Of a DNA stretch of 64,000 nt, positions 36,121-45,126 are shown one piece after another. The translations under genes were made by a program, and so were the position numbers. The stretch comes from Actinophytocola xinjiangensis (GTDB taxonomy: Bacteria; Actinomycetota; Actinomycetes; Mycobacteriales; Pseudonocardiaceae). Location of the stretch: contig NZ_MSIF01000017.1 of assembly GCF_001921215.1 (NCBI RefSeq), positions 62,001 to 126,000 on the forward strand, read 5' to 3'. The first letter of the stretch is position 1. Every line of letters begins with the position of its first letter. The notes below the pieces were generated by a model, which did no database searches, was not told the origin of the DNA, and saw only the letters and a program-made list of their open reading frames with translations.

Positions 36121-36989
36121 CACGCCAGCGCCCGCAGACACAGCGCCGGCGGTCGGGTGCCGGCGATCGCGGCCACCATGTCGACCGCCTTCCTGGTCCG
36201 GCCGACCTCGTGCGCGCGGAACACCCGCGCGCCCTGCAACGCCGCCACCGACGTCGCCGCGAGCGTGCCGTCCACCCGGTCGGCCAGGCCAACGCCCAGC
36301 GTCTCGCCGACGAAGTCCTTGTTGGACAAGGCCATCAGCACCGGCCAGCCGGTGTCCACCAGCTCGTCGAGGCGGCGCAGCAGCTCCAGGCCGTGCCAGG
36401 TGTTCTTGCCGAAGTCGTGCGTCGGGTCGATCAGCACCCCGTCGGCCGGCACCCCCAGCGCCACCATCCGCTGGGCCCTGGTGACCAGCTCGTCGGCGAC
36501 CTCGGCCACCACGTCCAGGTAGCGCACCCGGTGCGGGTCGGTCCTGGGCTCCGCGCCGCCGGTGTGGGAGCAGACGATGCCGGCGCCGAACTCGGCGGCC
36601 ACCTCCGCCAGCCGGGGATCCGCGCCCGCCCAGGTGTCGTTGATCAGGTCGGCGCCGGCCGCGCAGGCCGCCCGGCCGACCTGGTGGCGCCAGGTGTCGA
36701 CGCTGATGACCAGGTCCGGGTGACGTTCCCGGACCCGCTCCACGATCGGCACCACCCGGCGCAGCTCCTCCTCGACGTCCACCCGCTCACCGTGGGCGCC
36801 GGCCCGCACGCCGCCGATGTCGACGATGTCCGCGCCCTCGGCCACCAGCCGGTCGACCGCGCCGCACGCCGCCCACTCGTCGAAGGTCGCGCCCCGGTCG
36901 TAGAAGGAGTCCCTGGTGCGGTTGACGATGCCCATCACCAGGGCACGGCCGCTGGCCACCGTCCGGTCGCCGAAACGAAGTTTTCCCAC
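36120..36989 (-). CDS. folP2: FolP2-type dihydropteroate synthase homolog
   Basis: 289 aa TIM barrel of the DHPS family. The first signature reads MGIVNRTRDSFYDRG where functional DHPS has N-V-T-P-D-S-F, and the phosphate loop reads PTHDFGKNTWHGLELL instead of the usual D-P-G-x-G-F-G-K. This matches the FolP2 paralogs next to gpgS, which in mycobacteria lack detectable DHPS activity and may serve another role. GTG 36989; no clear ribosome-binding site. Confidence 0.88.
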   Translation of the reverse strand: MGKLRFGDRTVASGRALVMGIVNRTRDSFYDRGATFDEWAACGAVDRLVAEGADIVDIGGVRAGAHGERVDVEEELRRVVPIVERVRERHPDLVISVDTWRHQVGRAACAAGADLINDTWAGADPRLAEVAAEFGAGIVCSHTGGAEPRTDPHRVRYLDVVAEVADELVTRAQRMVALGVPADGVLIDPTHDFGKNTWHGLELLRRLDELVDTGWPVLMALSNKDFVGETLGVGLADRVDGTLAATSVAALQGARVFRAHEVGRTRKAVDMVAAIAGTRPPALCLRALA

Positions 36990-37041
36990 GAAACCGATGG
37001 TGCCATGGCGTCAGCCGGAAACCGGCCGGTGATACACCGAG

Positions 37042-37056
37042 GTCACAATTGGTGAC
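37042..37056. promoter_or_regulatory. Dyad upstream of folP2-gpgS
   Basis: GTCAC-AATTG-GTGAC in the 84-bp gap between folP2 and the LOG gene; the only notable structure there. Confidence 0.3.
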
Positions 37057-37073
37057 ACGAGGGAAACGAATCG

Positions 37074-37853
37074 TCAGTGGACCTCGACCCAGGCCTGGTA
37101 GGCCTCCTCGACCACGCGGATCGCGTCGTCGACGTCGTCGGTCAGGTGCAGCAGTGCCACGTCCTTCTCGCCGATCTTGCCCTCGGCGTACACCGTGTCC
37201 CGCACCCACTCGTACAGGCCGCCCCAATAGGACCGTCCGAACAGGACGACCGGGAACTTGGTGACCTTCTTGGTCTGCACCAGGGTCAGCGCCTCGAACA
37301 GCTCGTCCAGGGTTCCGTAGCCACCCGGCAGGCAGATGAACGCCTGCGAGTACTTGACGAACATCGTCTTGCGGGCGAAGAAGTAGCGGAAGTTGACCCC
37401 GAGGTCGACCCACGGGTTGAGGCCCTGCTCGAACGGCAGCTCGATGCCCAGCCCGATGGACAGCCCACCGGCCTCCGAGCAGCCCTTGTTCACCGCCTCC
37501 ATCACGCCCGGGCCGCCGCCGGTGATCGCCGCGTAGCCGGCCTTGGCCAGCGCCCCGCCGATCCGCGCCCCCAGCTCGTACTCCGGGTGGTCGCGGCCGG
37601 TGCGCGCCGAGCCGAACACGGTCACCGCGCGCGGCACCTCGGCCAGCGCGCCGAAACCCTCGACGAACTCGGCCTGGATGCGCAGCACCCGCCACGGGTC
37701 GGTGTGCACCCAGTCGGCGGGGCCACGGGAGTCGAGCAGCCGCTGGTCGGTGGTCGTGGCCTCGTCGCGGCGCGACCGGCGCAGCACGACCGGGCCCCGC
37801 TGCTTCTCCCTCGGATGCTCCTCGTCGGTCGGGCCGAACTGCTGGATCGTCAC
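37074..37853 (-). CDS. LOG-family (TIGR00730) phosphoribohydrolase
   Basis: 259 aa. The LOG motifs GGGPGVMEAVNKG and LPGGYGTLDELFEALTLVQ are intact. LOG proteins release cytokinin bases from N6-modified AMP; mycobacterial Rv1205 has this activity. A ~60-residue N-terminal extension (EKQRGPVVLRRSRRDEATTTDQRLL) is usual in actinobacteria. GTG 37853 is leaderless-like (TAGACT 7 nt upstream). Confidence 0.9.
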   Translation of the reverse strand: MTIQQFGPTDEEHPREKQRGPVVLRRSRRDEATTTDQRLLDSRGPADWVHTDPWRVLRIQAEFVEGFGALAEVPRAVTVFGSARTGRDHPEYELGARIGGALAKAGYAAITGGGPGVMEAVNKGCSEAGGLSIGLGIELPFEQGLNPWVDLGVNFRYFFARKTMFVKYSQAFICLPGGYGTLDELFEALTLVQTKKVTKFPVVLFGRSYWGGLYEWVRDTVYAEGKIGEKDVALLHLTDDVDDAIRVVEEAYQAWVEVH

Positions 37854-37860
37854 CCGCGCG

Positions 37861-37866
37861 AGTCTA
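37861..37866 (-). promoter_or_regulatory. -10 element of the LOG gene, leaderless
   Basis: TAGACT on the minus strand, 7 nt before GTG 37853. Confidence 0.45.
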
Positions 37867-37922
37867 GGCGCCGGCCGGTAGGCCGGAACGTCCGCCGGGG
37901 AAAAACCCGGTGACCGGCGCGC

Positions 37923-38984
37923 TCAGGTCAGGAAACGCGCCAGGACCTCGGCGCAGCGGTGGATCTGGGCGATCGGCACGTGCTCCTCGCGGGTGTGGGC
38001 CAGGGTCGGGTCGCCCGGTCCGAAGTTGACCGCCGGCAGGCCCAGGGCGGCGAAGCGCGCCACGTCGGTCCAGCCCAGCTTGCCGACCGGCTCGCCCCCG
38101 GCGGCGGCGACCAGTTCGGCGGCGGCCGGCGCGGTCAGCCCCGGCAGCGCCCCGGCCGCGTGGTCGGTGACGGTCAGCGCGTACCCGTCGAACACCTCCC
38201 GCAGGTGGGTTTCGGCGGCGGCGACCGTGCGGTCGGGGGCGAACCGGAAGTTCACCGTGAGCACGGCCTCGTCGGGGACGACGTTGCCGCTGACCCCGCC
38301 GCCGACCCGCACCGCCTGCAGGCCCTCCCGGTAGCGGCAGCCGTCGATGTCGACCTCCCGCGCCCGGTAGCCCGTCAGGGTGCGCAGGGCCGGTTCGAGG
38401 GCGTGGATGGCGTTGACGCCCAGCCACGCGCGGGCGGTGTGGGCGCGGGTGCCGGCGGTGCGCAGCTCCACCCGCATGGTGCCCTGGCAGCCGGCCTCGA
38501 CGACCGCGTTGGACGGCTCGCACACGATCGCCAGGTCACCGGAAAGCCAGTCCGGCAGGTCCCGTTCGACGCGGCGCAGGCCGTTGTGCACGGCCTCGAT
38601 CTCCTCGCAGTCGTAGAACACGAACGTCAGGTCGTGGCGGGGCTCGGTGAGGGTCGCGGCGATGTGCAGCATCACCGCGTCGCCGCCCTTCATGTCGACG
38701 GTGCCCAGGCCGTGCAGCTCGTCGCCGACCCGGCGCACCGGCAGGTTCTCGTTGACCGGCACGGTGTCCAGGTGCCCGGCCAGCACCACCCGCGACGGCC
38801 GGCCCAGCGCCGTGCGGGCCAACACCGTGTTGCCCGATCGGGTGACCTCCAGGTGCGGCAGGGCCCGCAACGCCACCTCCACGGCCGCCGCCAGCTCGCC
38901 CTCCTCGCGCGAGACGCTGGGGATGTCGACCAGCGTCGCGGTCAGGTCGGCGGGGTCGGCGGTGAGGTTCAGCTGCGCGATCAC
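37923..38984 (-). CDS. dapE: Succinyl-diaminopimelate desuccinylase
   Basis: 353 aa di-zinc M20 peptidase-family enzyme producing LL-DAP for lysine and peptidoglycan. Metal ligands appear in [11 protein letters not shown] (His), [11 protein letters not shown] (Asp) and the acid pair in [25 protein letters not shown] contains the last His ligand. GTG 38984 is preferred (TACGTT -10 six nt upstream) over the in-frame start at 39023. dapD lies 1.4 kb away on the other strand with a sigma/anti-sigma pair between them. Confidence 0.93.
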   Translation of the reverse strand: MIAQLNLTADPADLTATLVDIPSVSREEGELAAAVEVALRALPHLEVTRSGNTVLARTALGRPSRVVLAGHLDTVPVNENLPVRRVGDELHGLGTVDMKGGDAVMLHIAATLTEPRHDLTFVFYDCEEIEAVHNGLRRVERDLPDWLSGDLAIVCEPSNAVVEAGCQGTMRVELRTAGTRAHTARAWLGVNAIHALEPALRTLTGYRAREVDIDGCRYREGLQAVRVGGGVSGNVVPDEAVLTVNFRFAPDRTVAAAETHLREVFDGYALTVTDHAAGALPGLTAPAAAELVAAAGGEPVGKLGWTDVARFAALGLPAVNFGPGDPTLAHTREEHVPIAQIHRCAEVLARFLT

Positions 38985-38990
38985 GAAACG

Positions 38991-38996
38991 AACGTA
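38991..38996 (-). promoter_or_regulatory. -10 element of dapE, leaderless
   Basis: TACGTT on the minus strand, 6 nt before GTG 38984. Confidence 0.4.
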
Positions 38997-39060
38997 CTCG
39001 CCGTGCAACCCGGGGGCCGGCACCCCGCGTGACTAGTCGTGGAAAACCACGGGAGGCTCC

Positions 39061-39552
39061 ATGAAGGATCGTGACAGGGCGTTCGCCGACTACTTCGCGA
39101 GCCGGTCGGGTGCCATGCGCTCCACGGCCTACCTCCTCTGCGGTGACTGGCATCGGGCGGAGGACCTGGTCCAAACGGCTTTCGTGAAGCTGTACCGGGC
39201 GTGGAACCGGATCGGCGGGCACCACACGCTCGACGCCTACACCCGGCGGATCCTGGTGCGCACCTTCCTGGACGAGACCCGGCGCGGCTTCTTCCACCGC
39301 GAACGGCCCACCGCCGAGCACCCCGACCGGCCGGAGGCGGTGACCCACACCGTCGAGGACCGGCTGGTGGTGCTGCGCGCACTGGTCGACGTCGCGCCCC
39401 GGCAGCGGGCGGCGCTGGTGCTGCGCTTCTGGGAGGACATGTCCGTCGAGGACACGGCCAGGGCACTGGACTGCTCGGTCGGCACGGTCAAGAGCCAGAC
39501 CGCACGGGGCCTGGACACCCTGCGCCACCTCATTCCGGCCAACACCTACTGA
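39061..39552 (+). CDS. SigE-family ECF sigma factor
   Basis: 163 aa. Region 2 is FADYFASRSGAMRSTAYLLCGDWHRAEDLVQTAFVKLYRAW, with the core-binding and -10-reading helices. Region 4 is LVVLRALVDVAPRQRAALVLRFWEDMSVEDTARALDCSVGTVKSQTARGLDTLR, the -35-binding HTH. This layout is the actinobacterial SigE-like ECF group (group III type). GGGAGG precedes ATG 39061, inside a CGTGG-AAAA-CCACG dyad (39038-39051). The next gene is a likely membrane anti-sigma partner. Confidence 0.88.
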   Translation: MKDRDRAFADYFASRSGAMRSTAYLLCGDWHRAEDLVQTAFVKLYRAWNRIGGHHTLDAYTRRILVRTFLDETRRGFFHRERPTAEHPDRPEAVTHTVEDRLVVLRALVDVAPRQRAALVLRFWEDMSVEDTARALDCSVGTVKSQTARGLDTLRHLIPANTY

Positions 39553-39571
39553 TCCGCGGGAGACAGAACAC

Positions 39572-40381
39572 ATGAACGAACACGAGTTCCGCAGCGCCCT
39601 GCGCACGAGCATGGCCGTCACCACCGAGCCGCCGCCGATGGGCGAGGCGGCGATGCTCGACGCCGCCCACGTCGACCGCCGGCGCCGTCGCACCACCTGG
39701 GCCGGCCTGGGCAGCGCCGCCGCCGTGGTCGCCATCGCCGCCGCCGTGGTCGCCTTCGCGCCACCAGGTGACGGCGGCGGTGAACCGGGCCTGGGGGTGG
39801 CGGCCCCCGGCAGCACCCGCACCCCCCTGGACACCAGGACCGTCACCACCGAGACCAACGTGGCCTGGCCCAATGGCCAGTTCGACAACCTCGACGTCTC
39901 CGGCGAGGAGTACAACCGGGCCGGCGACCTGCTCGACCTGCTGGTGGCGCAGGTGCCCGACAGCGTCGAGGTGCCCGACGACCTGCGCGGGCGCGGGGAC
40001 CTCGACGGGGTGACGCTCAAGCGGTTCGTGGCGCAGAACGACGGCATCTGGGCCTACTACGGGCAGGCACCGCTGGTCAGGGGGGAGGGCGTCGGCAGCC
40101 TGGACATCAGGGTGGCCCCCCACTACCCGGGCCTGGAGGACAACGCCGGCTGCGGGGACTCCCCGAACTGCACGGAGCTGCGGGTCGGCGGGAAGCTGGT
40201 CGAGTTGCGCGACTACGGGACCGGCGGGATGTCGGTCGACCACCACGGCGAGGCCGCCTACGTGTCCCTGTCGCAGTCGACGACCTTCGAGTTCGCCGGC
40301 TACCCGGCGCTCGACCAACTGCCGTTCACCGTCGACGAGCTGGCCGCACTGGTCACCGACCCACGCTTCCAACTGGACTAA
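39572..40381 (+). CDS. Membrane protein, probable anti-sigma partner
   Basis: 269 aa. A cytoplasmic N-terminus of about 40 residues ([21 protein letters not shown], then [12 protein letters not shown]) precedes one membrane helix ([19 protein letters not shown]) and a ~200-residue exported domain without recognised family, with one cysteine pair ([11 protein letters not shown]). Adjacent placement after a SigE-type sigma suggests it restrains the sigma factor and senses a wall or envelope signal. No zinc anti-sigma motif was found, so this is inference. Confidence 0.65.
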   Translation: MNEHEFRSALRTSMAVTTEPPPMGEAAMLDAAHVDRRRRRTTWAGLGSAAAVVAIAAAVVAFAPPGDGGGEPGLGVAAPGSTRTPLDTRTVTTETNVAWPNGQFDNLDVSGEEYNRAGDLLDLLVAQVPDSVEVPDDLRGRGDLDGVTLKRFVAQNDGIWAYYGQAPLVRGEGVGSLDIRVAPHYPGLEDNAGCGDSPNCTELRVGGKLVELRDYGTGGMSVDHHGEAAYVSLSQSTTFEFAGYPALDQLPFTVDELAALVTDPRFQLD

Positions 40382-40384
40382 CCT
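40379..40384 (+). promoter_or_regulatory. -10 element of dapD built on a stop codon
   Basis: TAACCT; TAA is the stop of the preceding gene. GTG 40392 follows after 7 nt. Confidence 0.45.
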
Positions 40385-40391
40385 CACGGGT

Positions 40392-41375
40392 GTGAGCAGC
40401 GTGGACGACACCGTGGACGAGAACACCGGAGCACAGGGCGTTGGCCTCGCCACCGTCGCCGACGACGGGACGGTGCTGGACGTCTGGTACCCGCACCCCA
40501 AGCTGGACGACGGCCGGATCCCCGGCACCAACCGGCTCTCCGAACAGGAGGCGGTCGACGAGCTCGGCCAGGGGGTGTCCGCGCTGCTCGGCCCGGACGG
40601 CGACCGCGAGGTCGAGGTGGTCGCGGTGCGCTGCGGCATCATCTCGCTGACCGAGCCGCCCGCCGACGCCTACGACGCCTACCTGCGGCTGCACCTGCTG
40701 TCCTCGCGGCTCGTGCCGCCGCATGGGCTGAACCTGGACGGGCTGTTCGGGGTGCTGGCCAACGTCGTGTGGACCAACTACGGGCCGTGCCGGGTGGAGG
40801 GCTTCGCCGCCACCCGGCTGCGGCTGCGGGCCCGGGGCGCGGTGACCGTGTACGGGGTCGACAAGTTCCCCCGGATGGTCGACTACGTGCTGCCCGCCGG
40901 GGTGCGGATCGCCGACGCCGACCGGGTCCGGCTGGGCGCGCACCTGGCGACCGGCACGACCGTCATGCACGAGGGCTTCGTCAACTTCAACGCCGGCACG
41001 CTCGGCGCGTCCATGGTCGAGGGCCGGATCTCGGCCGGCGTGGTCGTCGGCGACGGCTCCGACGTCGGCGGCGGCGCGTCGATCATGGGCACGCTGTCCG
41101 GCGGCGGCACGGAGACCATCGAGATCGGCGAGCGCTGCCTGGTCGGCGCGAACGCCGGGGTCGGGATCTCGCTGGGCGACGACTGCGTCGTCGAGGCCGG
41201 CCTGTACGTCACCGCCGGCACGAAGGTGTCGCTGGACGGGCGGCTGGTCAAGGCGCGGGAGCTGTCGGGCCGCCCGGGCCTGCTGTTCCGCCGCAACTCC
41301 ACCACCGGCGCCGTGGAGGCGGTCGTGCGCGCCGGGCGCGGCGTCGAACTCAACGCCGCCCTGCACGCCAACTGA
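40392..41375 (+). CDS. dapD: Tetrahydrodipicolinate N-succinyltransferase
   Basis: 327 aa actinobacterial-type DapD, succinylating tetrahydrodipicolinate in the DAP/lysine route. The C-terminal left-handed beta helix shows hexapeptide-like repeats from about 170 ([25 protein letters not shown]), and the catalytic-site blocks [25 protein letters not shown] and [16 protein letters not shown] start is leaderless-like. Matches Rv1201c. Confidence 0.94.
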   Translation: MSSVDDTVDENTGAQGVGLATVADDGTVLDVWYPHPKLDDGRIPGTNRLSEQEAVDELGQGVSALLGPDGDREVEVVAVRCGIISLTEPPADAYDAYLRLHLLSSRLVPPHGLNLDGLFGVLANVVWTNYGPCRVEGFAATRLRLRARGAVTVYGVDKFPRMVDYVLPAGVRIADADRVRLGAHLATGTTVMHEGFVNFNAGTLGASMVEGRISAGVVVGDGSDVGGGASIMGTLSGGGTETIEIGERCLVGANAGVGISLGDDCVVEAGLYVTAGTKVSLDGRLVKARELSGRPGLLFRRNSTTGAVEAVVRAGRGVELNAALHAN

Positions 41376-41412
41376 GCAACCTGGACGTGATCTCAGACAC
41401 GTGTCGCTCGCC

Positions 41413-41418
41413 TAGCAT
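41413..41418 (+). promoter_or_regulatory. -10 element of the CHAD gene, leaderless
   Basis: TAGCAT, 7 nt before GTG 41426. The apparent ATG at 41417 lies inside the -10 and cannot be the start if this promoter is used. Confidence 0.45.
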
Positions 41419-41425
41419 GGGTGTG

Positions 41426-42346
41426 GTGAGCACGTCAGGTGAGCTGGGTCTGCCCGAGCCGCCGCCGGCCGCGACACCCGACGCCCCGCCGGCGGCCCAC
41501 GTCCGGGTGCGGATCGACCGCCAGGTACGGGCGCTGGTCGAGCACGAGGCCGTCGCCCGGCTCGGCGAGGACCCCGAAGGGGTGCACCAGATGCGGGTCG
41601 CGGTGCGCCGGCTGCGGGCCGCGCTCAAGGCCGTGGTGCCCGACGCCGGCCTGACCGCCACCCAGGACGAGCTGCGCTGGCTGGGCGGGGTCCTCGGCCG
41701 CATCCGCGACCTCGACGTGCTGCTCGGGCACCTGCGCGCCCAGGCCGCCGACCTGCCGGTCGCGGAACGGGCCGCCGCCGAACGCCTGGTCGGCGCGCTG
41801 GTCGCCGACCACCGGCGGGCCCGCCGCCGCATGCTCGACACGTTCCGCACGGTCCGCTACCGGTCGCTGCTGCGGGCGCTGGCCGCGCTCACCCACGCCG
41901 AGCTGCCGACGGTCATGCCGGCCGGGGACGGCGGCGCGCTGCTGGAGGTCATCGCCCGCCCGCACCGCAAGCTCCGCCAGGACGCCCTGGCCCTGGGCGA
42001 GGACCCGCCCGACGACGACCTGCACGCGCTGCGCATCCGGGGCAAGCGGTTGCGCTACGCCGCCGAGCTGGCCGCGCCCGCCGGCGGCCGCCCGGTGCGC
42101 CGGCTGATCACCGCCACCAAAACCTTCCAGGAGGTTCTCGGCGACCACCAGGACGCCGTGCTCGCCGAGGACGAGCTGCGCCGCCTGGTCGCCGAACTGG
42201 CGGAACTGGCCGACGTGGACCACGAGGCGGTCTTCGTCGCCGGGCGCCTGGTGGAACGCGAACGTGCCCGCCGCGCCGCCTGCCGCGCCCGCTGGCGCGA
42301 GACCTTCGACGAGGTCGACGTGCTGGCCTCCGCGCTGCTGGCCTAG
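41426..42346 (+). CDS. CHAD domain protein
   Basis: 306 aa, all-helical with many conserved histidines and arginines: VHQMRVAVRRLRAALKAV, LGRIRDLDVLLGHLR, DDDLHALRIRGKRLRYAAEL, FQEVLGDHQDAVLAEDEL. CHAD domains bind inorganic polyphosphate. Here the CYTH phosphatase domain often fused to CHAD is absent. Convergent with dapC; the two stop codons share CTAG. Confidence 0.88.
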   Translation: MSTSGELGLPEPPPAATPDAPPAAHVRVRIDRQVRALVEHEAVARLGEDPEGVHQMRVAVRRLRAALKAVVPDAGLTATQDELRWLGGVLGRIRDLDVLLGHLRAQAADLPVAERAAAERLVGALVADHRRARRRMLDTFRTVRYRSLLRALAALTHAELPTVMPAGDGGALLEVIARPHRKLRQDALALGEDPPDDDLHALRIRGKRLRYAAELAAPAGGRPVRRLITATKTFQEVLGDHQDAVLAEDELRRLVAELAELADVDHEAVFVAGRLVERERARRAACRARWRETFDEVDVLASALLA

Positions 42347-43431
42347 CCAGCCAGCCGGCCGGGAACCATGGCGACCTGGGCGTCGGTGGCGGTCAGCGCG
42401 ACCCGCACGTGGCGGTCACCGGTCGGGCCGTAGATGGTGCCCGGCGCGACCAGCACACCCCGGCGGGCCAGCCGGTCGACCGTGTCCCACGCCGGCTCGT
42501 CGCGGGTGGCCCACAGGTACAGGCCGGCCTCGGAGTGGTCGATGCGGAACCCGGCGGCGCGCAGCGCCCCCGACAGCACCTCCCGGCGCGCGGCGAACCG
42601 GCCGCGCTGCGCGGCGACGTGCTCGTCGTCGGACAGCGCGGCGGTCATCGCCGACTGCACCGGAAGCGGGACGATCATGCCGGCGTGCTTGCGGGCCGCC
42701 AGCAGCCGCTCCACCAGGGCCGGGTCGCCGGTGACGAACCCCGCCCGGTAGCCGGCCAGGCTGGAGGACTTGGACAGCGAGTGCACCGCCAGCAGCCCGT
42801 CGAACCGCCCGCCGCACACGTCCGGGTGCAGGATCGAGCGCGGCGGCTCACCGGAGTACCCCAACGTCAGGTAACACTCGTCGGAGGCCACCACCGCGCC
42901 GCGCTCCCGCGCCCAGTCCACCACCTTGCGCAGGTGCTCGACCGGCAACACCGTGCCCGTCGGGTTCGACGGCGAGTTCACCCACACCAGCGCCGGCCGC
43001 AGCGGGCCGGCCGCCAGCAGCCCGTCGGTGCGCAGCACCGACGCCCCGGCCAGCCTCACCCCGACCTCGTAGGTCGGGTAGGCCAGCGCCGGGATGACGA
43101 CCGTGTCGCCCGGCCCGGCGCCCAGCAGCGTCGGCAGCCACGCCACCAGCTCCTTGGAGCCGATGGTCGGCAGCACGTCGGTCGGCGACACCGTCACGCC
43201 GTGGCGGCGCGCCAGCGCCCCGGCCGCCGCCGCGCGCAGCGCCGGGGTGCCGTGGGTCGTCGGGTAGCCGGGCTCGGCCGCCGCCGCCAGCAGGCCCTGC
43301 TGGACCACGGCGGGCACCGGGTCGACCGGCGTGCCCACCGACAGGTCGACCAGGCCGTCCGGGTGCGCGGCGGCCAGCGACTTCGCCGAGGCCAGCGAGT
43401 CCCAGGGGAAGGTCGGGAGCTCGCGGCTCAC
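42343..43431 (-). CDS. dapC: Succinyldiaminopimelate transaminase
   Basis: 362 aa fold-type I PLP aminotransferase. [12 protein letters not shown] opens it; [20 protein letters not shown] and [16 protein letters not shown] follow; the PLP lysine is in [19 protein letters not shown]; the end is [16 protein letters not shown]. The actinobacterial DapC group matches by length and by its place next to fdxC. GTG 43431 overlaps the ferredoxin stop (GTGA). With dapD and dapE in the same window it completes much of the succinylase route. Confidence 0.9.
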   Translation of the reverse strand: MSRELPTFPWDSLASAKSLAAAHPDGLVDLSVGTPVDPVPAVVQQGLLAAAAEPGYPTTHGTPALRAAAAGALARRHGVTVSPTDVLPTIGSKELVAWLPTLLGAGPGDTVVIPALAYPTYEVGVRLAGASVLRTDGLLAAGPLRPALVWVNSPSNPTGTVLPVEHLRKVVDWARERGAVVASDECYLTLGYSGEPPRSILHPDVCGGRFDGLLAVHSLSKSSSLAGYRAGFVTGDPALVERLLAARKHAGMIVPLPVQSAMTAALSDDEHVAAQRGRFAARREVLSGALRAAGFRIDHSEAGLYLWATRDEPAWDTVDRLARRGVLVAPGTIYGPTGDRHVRVALTATDAQVAMVPGRLAG

Positions 43432-43754
43432 TCGTCGTGCTGAACCGGCGGCAGATCCTTGATCCACTGCGGGTCGGCCGCGACCTTGCCCACCTTGGCC
43501 GCGCCGCCCGGCGAGCCGAGCTCATCGAAGAAGTCGACGTTGGCCTTGGTGTAGTCCTTCCACTGATCGGGGACGTCGTCCTCGTAGTAGATGGCCTCGA
43601 CCGGGCAGACGGGCTCACAGGCACCGCAGTCCACGCACTCGTCGGGGTGGATGTAGAGCATCCGGTCCCCTTCGTAGATGCAGTCGACCGGGCACTCTTC
43701 GATGCACGCTTTGTCGAGCAAATCGATGCAGGGCTCGGCGATCACATAGGTCAC
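43428..43754 (-). CDS. fdxA: 7Fe ferredoxin
   Basis: 108 aa. The first cluster set is [27 protein letters not shown] and the second is [21 protein letters not shown]: one 3Fe-4S and one 4Fe-4S cluster in the Azotobacter-type fold, with the actinobacterial C-terminal extension ([21 protein letters not shown]). It transfers electrons to cytochrome P450s and other oxidoreductases. AGGAG seven nt before GTG 43754. Confidence 0.93.
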   Translation of the reverse strand: MTYVIAEPCIDLLDKACIEECPVDCIYEGDRMLYIHPDECVDCGACEPVCPVEAIYYEDDVPDQWKDYTKANVDFFDELGSPGGAAKVGKVAADPQWIKDLPPVQHDE

Positions 43755-43843
43755 TGCGTTCTCCTGCTTCTTCCTTCTGCGGTTGTGCCTGCCAGCGGAG
43801 GTTACTGGCTGGAACTAGTATCCCCCTCGGTTCCCGAGCACTG

Positions 43844-44251
43844 TCAGCGTGGTGCCGTGATCGAGTTCGCGAGCACCCTGCCCAGCACGATCGCCGAGGG
43901 CAGCGCCCCACACGCGAACAGCACCAGCGAGCGCACGTCCGCCGTCAGCAGCACGTCCCCACCGGGTCCGAACATGCCCACGACGGCGATCGTCAGGATC
44001 CACGCTGCCAGCGGGGCCAGCGCGACCGCCAGCCGGTCGGACAGGCTCCCAGCCACTGAGACCAGCCACGGCGTGGTCACCGCCGCCAGCAGCGCCATCA
44101 GCGGCAGCGGGAAGCCACCCAGGTTGGGCAGCAGGTACCCGTCGAACGACAGCGGCAGGAACATCAGCTGCACCACCCCGAGCACGACCGCGTCCAGGCA
44201 CAGCACCGCCAGCACCAGCCAGTCCCTCGGCGTCAGCACCCGGGAGGCCAT
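43844..44251 (-). CDS. Four-helix membrane protein downstream of mshB
   Basis: 135 aa with four hydrophobic segments (WLVLAVLCLDAVVLGVV, LPLMALLAAVTTPWLVSVAG, LAPLAAWILTIAVVGMFG, SLVLFACGALPSAIVL). Start ATG shares a base with the mshB stop (TGATG), so it is coupled. Corresponds to Rv1171 in order; unknown function, possibly linked to mycothiol synthesis. Confidence 0.75.
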   Translation of the reverse strand: MASRVLTPRDWLVLAVLCLDAVVLGVVQLMFLPLSFDGYLLPNLGGFPLPLMALLAAVTTPWLVSVAGSLSDRLAVALAPLAAWILTIAVVGMFGPGGDVLLTADVRSLVLFACGALPSAIVLGRVLANSITAPR

Positions 44252-45096
44252 CACAGCCCGCCGAACAGGTCCGTGTCCGCGCCGGTCGGGTCGCCGTCGG
44301 CGAGCACGTAGCACTCCGCGGCCGGGATGGGCTGGGCGCGGCCGTCGGACAGCGCGTAGCAGCGCGCCCCCTGCGCCGACTCCCACACGCTGACCTGCGT
44401 CGAGTGCGCGCGCAGCGCCGCCAGCTTGGCCGGGACGACCTCGGTGACCCCCACCCGGGTGGTGATCAGCGCGTCGTCCACGACCGCCAGGTCCTCGATC
44501 GGCGGCAGGGTGAACGGCAGGTCGTCGACCCCGGCCAGCGCGGCCAGGCCCTCCTCGGTGGCCCGCCGCGAGGTCACCGCGTGGAACACCCGGTCGACCC
44601 CGCCGGTCGCCGCACAGGCGGCCGTGGTGATCGTGTGCGCGCGCACGTGGTCGGGGTGGCCGTAGCCGCCGTCGGGGCCGTAGGTGACCACGACCTGCGG
44701 GCGGACCTCGGCCAGCACGGCGGCCAGCGCGGCGACCTGCTCACCGGGGTCGCCGCCGGCGAACGCGCGCGGGTGGGCGTTGGCCGCCACCCCGGCCATG
44801 CCGGAGTCGCGCCAGCGGCCAGGCCCGCCCAGCCAGCGGTGGTCGGACACGCCCAGCGCGGCGCAGGCCGAACGCAGCTCACCGACCCGGTAGCCGCCGA
44901 GCTGGTCGGCCTGGTCGACGGCCAGACCGCGCAGCGCCTCGGGGATGATCTCGCCCTCCTCGCCCAACGTGCAGGTCACCAGCGTGACCTGCACGCCGGC
45001 GGCGGCGTAGCGGGCGATGGTCCCCCCGGTCCACAGGCTCTCGTCGTCCGGGTGGGCGTGGACGAGCAGCAGTCTCGGAGCGGCCGACAGTGTCAT
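44251..45096 (-). CDS. mshB: MshB deacetylase of mycothiol biosynthesis
   Basis: 281 aa zinc LmbE/PIG-L enzyme that deacetylates GlcNAc-Ins to GlcN-Ins. [16 protein letters not shown] (His, Asp), YGHPDHVRAHTIT (His) and YGPDGGYG show the zinc site. Shorter than Mca and with DPGEQVAALAAVLAEVRPQVVV in place of the Mca insert. It supplies the thiol that Mca consumes in detoxification. Confidence 0.93.
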   Translation of the reverse strand: MTLSAAPRLLLVHAHPDDESLWTGGTIARYAAAGVQVTLVTCTLGEEGEIIPEALRGLAVDQADQLGGYRVGELRSACAALGVSDHRWLGGPGRWRDSGMAGVAANAHPRAFAGGDPGEQVAALAAVLAEVRPQVVVTYGPDGGYGHPDHVRAHTITTAACAATGGVDRVFHAVTSRRATEEGLAALAGVDDLPFTLPPIEDLAVVDDALITTRVGVTEVVPAKLAALRAHSTQVSVWESAQGARCYALSDGRAQPIPAAECYVLADGDPTGADTDLFGGL

Positions 45097-45126
45097 GAGT
45101 AGAAGGTCCAGTCCCTACGGAGTCGG

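Noticed and set aside
37897-37922. Terminator after dapE (minus strand CCGGTCACCGGG followed by TTTTT)
   Set aside because: The T-run is good but the stem would close on a one-base loop; too weak to call.
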